Source: Komagataeibacter medellinensis NBRC 3288
Lineage (GTDB): Bacteria > Pseudomonadota > Alphaproteobacteria > Acetobacterales > Acetobacteraceae
Assembly (NCBI RefSeq): GCF_000182745.2
Contig: NC_016027.1
Coordinates: 1,789,501 to 1,853,500 of the forward strand
DNA length: 64,000 nt
Direction of reading: 5' to 3'
In this document: piece by piece, positions 60,695 through 64,000 of the stretch
How the letters are laid out: every line of letters begins with the position of its first letter
Numbering within the stretch: the stretch's first letter is position 1
Notes under the pieces: generated by a model
The model's database searches: none
What the model was told of the DNA's origin: nothing
Seen by the model: only the letters and a program-made list of their open reading frames with translations
Position numbers and translations under genes: made by a program

Positions 60695-61226
60695 TCATGC
60701 GTGAGATCCCCAGGCGGCGGGCGATCTCGGTCGGGCTAATCCCTTCCGACTTGAGGGCCTGCACCTGGGAGGCTTTCTCCATCGCCGTAGGCCGCCGCCC
60801 CTTGTATTTTCCGTCTGCCTTGGCTTTGGCAATCCCCTCTCGCTGGCGCTCCAGCATCAGGGAACGCTCAAACTCAGCCACGGCCCCCAGCATGGTCAGC
60901 ATCAGCTTGCCGGTCGGAGTGGTCGTGTCCAGCACCTGCCCGGACATGGACAGGATGACCAGACCAGCCTTGCGGGCCTCCACACGCTCAATCAGGCCCA
61001 GCAGGTCAACCGTGGAGCGGGCCAGACGGTCTGGCTTGCAGACCACCAGCACGTCACCCTCGCGCAAATGGCTGATGGCCGTCTCCAGTTCAGGACGGGC
61101 CGCCTGCGTTGCGCTCACCTGCTCGGAAAAGACCTGCTCGCATCCATGCGCCTGCAAATCGCGCACCTGCGCCTCAAGCCCTGCGTCCTGATCGACCGTG
61201 CTGGTCCGTGCGTAACCGATTTTCAT
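60666..61226 (-). CDS. Serine recombinase (resolvase/invertase)
   Basis: A 186-residue site-specific recombinase. The catalytic Ser is in IGYARTSTVDQDAGLEAQ (Ser9); the conserved Arg pair lies in KPDRLARSTVDL; the long helix E has GKLMLTMLGAVAEFERSLMLERQREGIAKAK; the C-terminal helix-turn-helix is ISPTEIARRLGISRMSVYRCL. Size and layout are those of Tn3-type resolvases and DNA invertases. It is probably the resolution or inversion system of the island or of an integrated plasmid. Repeated TGTCAC motifs upstream look like its binding site. Confidence 0.93.
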   Translation of the reverse strand: MKIGYARTSTVDQDAGLEAQVRDLQAHGCEQVFSEQVSATQAARPELETAISHLREGDVLVVCKPDRLARSTVDLLGLIERVEARKAGLVILSMSGQVLDTTTPTGKLMLTMLGAVAEFERSLMLERQREGIAKAKADGKYKGRRPTAMEKASQVQALKSEGISPTEIARRLGISRMSVYRCLEAI

Positions 61227-61234
61227 GCGTCACC

Positions 61235-61353
61235 TGTCACAATAAGGTCTATGATGTTCATAACGTAGTGTCACAAAAAACCAAAAATCAACCCTAATGT
61301 GACGTAAAACTGTAACAGCGCAAATGTCACTATGAACCTTGCCCTATTGTGAC
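61235..61353. repeat. Five TGTCAC/GTGACA motifs upstream of the recombinase
   Basis: TGTCAC at 61235, 61269 and 61325 and its partner TGTGAC at 61298 and 61348, within 120 bases starting 9 bases before the recombinase ATG. The mixture of orientations and spacings resembles the subsites of a res region, where resolvase would also control its own gene. Confidence 0.6.
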
Positions 61354-61964
61354 AGCGGGAAACAGCCAGAGCCATCACGAGACACCAAATCAGCACCAAA
61401 GTAGCTTCCGCGCGAACGCGTGCGATCTATCTGCCCGATTTCGTCCAGCGCGGACGCTTTGACGCCTTCGCGCGGCTCTATTTTGACGCGTGCGCGATCT
61501 GGAGGCTTTTCGGGCGACGCATCCACGCTTGTGAGCGCCATCCGCAATTTCGTCCAAACGCGCCAATCTGACGCGTGACGATTTCTGAGGCTTTAAGGAG
61601 CCCCCGCACCAACGGTGCAATGGTGTATGAGAGCCCGCATTTCTATGGGGAGCGTTCAAGGAGCGATGGATGCCTGATTGTGCGTTACTCCGTCGAGCAT
61701 GCAATGCAAGTCAGGCCGGTGCCCCGGACGGGGCAACACATCTTGCCAGCCCAGATTTGTTCCAACTCAGCCCGAGATGGCCCTAAACGGCCCGGACAGG
61801 CTGTTTCTTTGCTTCGGGCCAAGTCGGGCCATTTGAGGCCGAACAAGACAGAAAACGGATCAGCAAGATGTGTGACCCTAGCTAGGGAAACGGACTTACT
61901 CGCCTTTAGCTCAACGTGTGGATAGACCGCGCGCCAATATCCGACCGGGCATTGCAAAAAATTG
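61354..61964. other. Non-coding island DNA between res-like region and octamer array
   Basis: About 600 bases with GCG-rich stretches (TTTCGTCCA, GACGCGTG repeated around 61440-61580) and CCCGA/GGGCC elements near 61770-61830 that resemble weak versions of the octamer. Overlapping frames of about 100 codons on both strands lack ribosome sites or families. Confidence 0.4.
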
Positions 61965-62211
61965 GTCGGGCAGGTCGGGCAGGTCGGGCAGGTACTCTAG
62001 AAGCCCCTGAAAACCGCCATTTTTATCTATCTCTTTTCTGCCCGACATAAGGTTGCCCAGTCGGGCAGGTCGGGCACACATCCCGTCCCTTTCCATCTTC
62101 TGCCCGACATGCCCGACTGCCCGAATGTATGTCGGGCAGCTTTTTGGAAACCAGAATGGTGGAAAACTGCGGGGTATAGCGTGCCTGCCCGACATGCCCG
62201 ACATGCCCGAC
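61965..62211. repeat. Symmetric array of 12 GTCGGGCA octamers
   Basis: Forward copies start at 61965, 61974, 61983, 62060, 62069 and 62131; complementary TGCCCGAC copies start at 62039, 62101, 62110, 62186, 62195 and 62204. Neighbouring copies in a cluster are 9 bases apart. The order is FFF R FF | RR F RRR, and each forward copy has a reverse partner at the mirrored distance from about 62088, within one base. Sequence between the octamers is only weakly mirrored. Located just past the DUF927 stop codon. Likely a binding array for an island protein (replication, partition or transfer). Confidence 0.9.
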
Positions 62212-62236
62212 ATAAAAACCCATGTTGGGGTGTCGG

Positions 62237-64000
62237 TCAGGCTTCGTCATCGCCAAGGATCGCTCCCCGGATGACATAGACACGGGGACGGCCTTCGCCG
62301 GGGATGGACACCTTGCGGGTCAGGTCACGCCCCTCCTCCGTCACAAGATACCCCGCATCCCTCACAGCCTTGGCGGCACGCACGGCATCCAGTCCCTGAC
62401 AGACTTCCGTTTTCCACATCTCCCGCAGGATCAGGTATTCCCAGCGGACCTGCCCGCCTGTTTCGACCTTGCGCTTGAACCCCACGCGGTTGATGGTCCG
62501 GCTGGCAGCCAGAACGCCTTCGGCTTCGCTCATGGGGGTAATGAGAGCAATGTTGGTAAAGCGGCTCTCCCCGTGCTTCTCGATAAAGCCCCGGACCTGA
62601 TCGACCGCCTTCATGTCCTCACTGGCTCCAGCACTCCCTCGCTCGGCAAACCACGCCGCAAAGCACGCCCCGGCAGCATGGAACGCTTCGCCCCGCTTCC
62701 ACGGCAGCACCCCGTAACTGGTCGCCAGTTCCCCTGCTCCAGCGATCAGGGCAAAACGGGCGGCCACGCTCCGCACCTGGCCATCAGCCTTGGGTGGCAC
62801 GAAGCGGGCCTCAAACTGTCGGCGGATAGCCTTGAGGCGTTTTTCCAGCCCTTCGGCATCATGTGCCCGGTCATGCACCAGACGGGACAGGAAAGCCCGT
62901 GAGGCCGTGCCGTAGCAGGTGCGTGCGGCGTCACGTAAGTGGTCGGCCAGTGCCCCGCCTGATTCCATATCGTGCAGATTCTCGAATGCACCCATGCCTG
63001 CCCCTGCATCAGCGGGGATATTGACCAGACGCACCTCCTGCCCTGCCATGATCCGCTTGCCAGCCTCGCCCATCTTGGCGGCCAGGGTGACTTCGCCGGT
63101 GGACAGGAACAGAACACGCCATGTCTTGCGAGCGCGGGCATTGCCGGTGCGTCCGGCCCGCATCTTGCCGCTGTTGTTCGCCAGCATATAGGTGATCTCG
63201 CCCACCTCCCGGCTGTCGGCCTGCCCCATTTCATCAAGGATCAGCACGGTATCCGAAGTCTCGGACGCAACCCCTTCCAGCCCGTTCGCGGTGCCGCGCC
63301 ATGCCCGTATCTGGCCTTCCCGGTCACCGCGTCCCCATACGCTACCCGCGATATAGGCGGCAGTGGACTTGCCGGACTGGGCCTTGCCGACCAGATGGAT
63401 GCCGCCGGACTGCTCGCCTACAATGTCCAGCAGCGGCCCGGCAAAGGCTGCGGACAGGAACAGGGCAAGACGACTGTTGCCCACGGCACAGGCCGCAACC
63501 TTGTGCTGCCACTCCGCCAGCGTGCCCGCCACGGCGAATTCCTGCCCTGTTGTGGCCCGTGATGACTGAAACACGACCGACCGTGCCCCGGTGCCGATGG
63601 GCAGGCCGCCCGGCAGGATGAAGGTATGACCATCTGGCGCGGTATGCCACCCGGCACGGTCCACGCACCGCAGCCGAGCCTTGGTGCGGGCGCTGGCGAT
63701 GAACTGGCGCAGGTATCGAGTGGCGGAAATGGAGCAGTTCAGCCCAGCATCCTCCAGTTCGCCTGAAATGTCCTTGCCGTCGCCGTGCACCATGCGCTTG
63801 GGAATGGCCCATTCATGCTTGCGGTTGTCACGGTCCTGCCAACGGATCATCAGTCCCCAGCCGAAGCCGGTACCGTCATTGGTCTCGGCCACCACATCAA
63901 ACGGGGCTGCGATCCAGATGGGCGGTGCGGGTATATCGCCGTTGCTGTCAGGCATGAAATGCAGCCCAGCCGGGTTCATGAAATAGCCAGGCGGCATCTG
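62237..64000 (-). CDS. DUF927-family ATPase (partial, runs off the window)
   Basis: At least 587 residues; the frame is still open at the right edge, so the N-terminus is missing. The DUF927 core is seen in FILPGGLPIGTG, the P-loop VGKAQSGKSTAAYIAGSVWG, Walker B-like VLILDEMGQADSREVGEITYMLANNSGK and arginine-containing GNARARKTWRVLFLSTGEVTL. The C-terminal 180 residues are helical with a possible winged-helix end. Such proteins are common on plasmids, phages and integrative elements next to primases and are thought to be helicase-like ATPases in replication. Together with the octamer array it may be part of an origin system. Confidence 0.88.
   Translation of the reverse strand, partial: QMPPGYFMNPAGLHFMPDSNGDIPAPPIWIAAPFDVVAETNDGTGFGWGLMIRWQDRDNRKHEWAIPKRMVHGDGKDISGELEDAGLNCSISATRYLRQFIASARTKARLRCVDRAGWHTAPDGHTFILPGGLPIGTGARSVVFQSSRATTGQEFAVAGTLAEWQHKVAACAVGNSRLALFLSAAFAGPLLDIVGEQSGGIHLVGKAQSGKSTAAYIAGSVWGRGDREGQIRAWRGTANGLEGVASETSDTVLILDEMGQADSREVGEITYMLANNSGKMRAGRTGNARARKTWRVLFLSTGEVTLAAKMGEAGKRIMAGQEVRLVNIPADAGAGMGAFENLHDMESGGALADHLRDAARTCYGTASRAFLSRLVHDRAHDAEGLEKRLKAIRRQFEARFVPPKADGQVRSVAARFALIAGAGELATSYGVLPWKRGEAFHAAGACFAAWFAERGSAGASEDMKAVDQVRGFIEKHGESRFTNIALITPMSEAEGVLAASRTINRVGFKRKVETGGQVRWEYLILREMWKTEVCQGLDAVRAAKAVRDAGYLVTEEGRDLTRKVSIPGEGRPRVYVIRGAILGDDEA

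Noticed and set aside
61390-61925. Frames of about 100-116 codons on both strands in the island gap
   Set aside because: They overlap one another, lack ribosome sites and family similarity, and lie in repeat-containing DNA.
61964-62211. CRISPR array at the octamer repeats
   Set aside because: Units are 8-9 bases, in both orientations, without uniform spacers; no cas genes nearby.

Overview
The window reads as the chromosome of an acetic acid bacterium (Acetobacteraceae, probably Komagataeibacter or a close relative). This is inferred from high-GC codon use, a periplasmic gluconolactonase, OprB-type porin, TonB receptors, a PAS-GGDEF-EAL regulator and IS5/IS630/IS256 debris; no 16S gene is present to settle it.

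Layout. 1-2.9 kb: tail of an unidentified gene and a PAS-PAS-GAF-GGDEF-EAL cyclic-di-GMP protein. 2.9-7.1 kb: an insertion-sequence scrap zone (two decayed IS630 relatives, and a third IS630 element split by an IS256 element) around an AT-rich orphan exported protein. 7.3-16.3 kb: TonB receptor plus GlpQ, RlmJ, ribokinase, a cobalamin riboswitch in front of an OprB porin, a lipoprotein, and a deformylase-like protein lacking metal ligands. 16.4-22.9 kb: phoU-phoB, a second TonB receptor, a GPH-type transporter, a beta-propeller protein. 23-27.7 kb: unknown protein, double AAA+ ATPase, class A acid phosphatase with its nucleophile replaced, small membrane protein. 27.7-37.7 kb: three deletion derivatives of one IS5-family element interleaved with an HSL-type hydrolase, a DUF1269 protein, an MRJP/Yellow protein and a TetR-yqhD-aldehyde dehydrogenase detoxification operon with visible shared operators. 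37.7-48.2 kb: lone Rieske protein, Pmp3-type peptide, glutaredoxin 2, photolyase, YidB-like protein, SDR, IsdG-like monooxygenase, gluconolactonase, fumarase C, LysE exporter. 48.3-51.1 kb: zinc ABC importer behind a Zur-like palindrome. 51-60.2 kb: SbmA/YddA-type ABC exporter, DUF2501 protein, peptide-binding protein, SCO-like protein, DNA polymerase I, zinc-finger protein, lipoprotein hydrolase.

At 60.24 kb a tRNA-Arg(CCG) marks the probable edge of a mobile island: serine recombinase with a repeat-rich upstream region, about 1 kb of non-coding DNA, and a DUF927 ATPase running off the window. That non-coding DNA holds the most striking structure here: 12 exact copies of one octamer (GTCGGGCA or its complement, six each way) placed with near-perfect dyad symmetry about position 62088. 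It looks like a replication, partition or transfer site for an island-encoded DNA-binding protein, but its role is unknown.

Where start codons were moved from the longest reading frame, the reason is given in the entry. All functions are by recognition of family motifs; nothing was searched.
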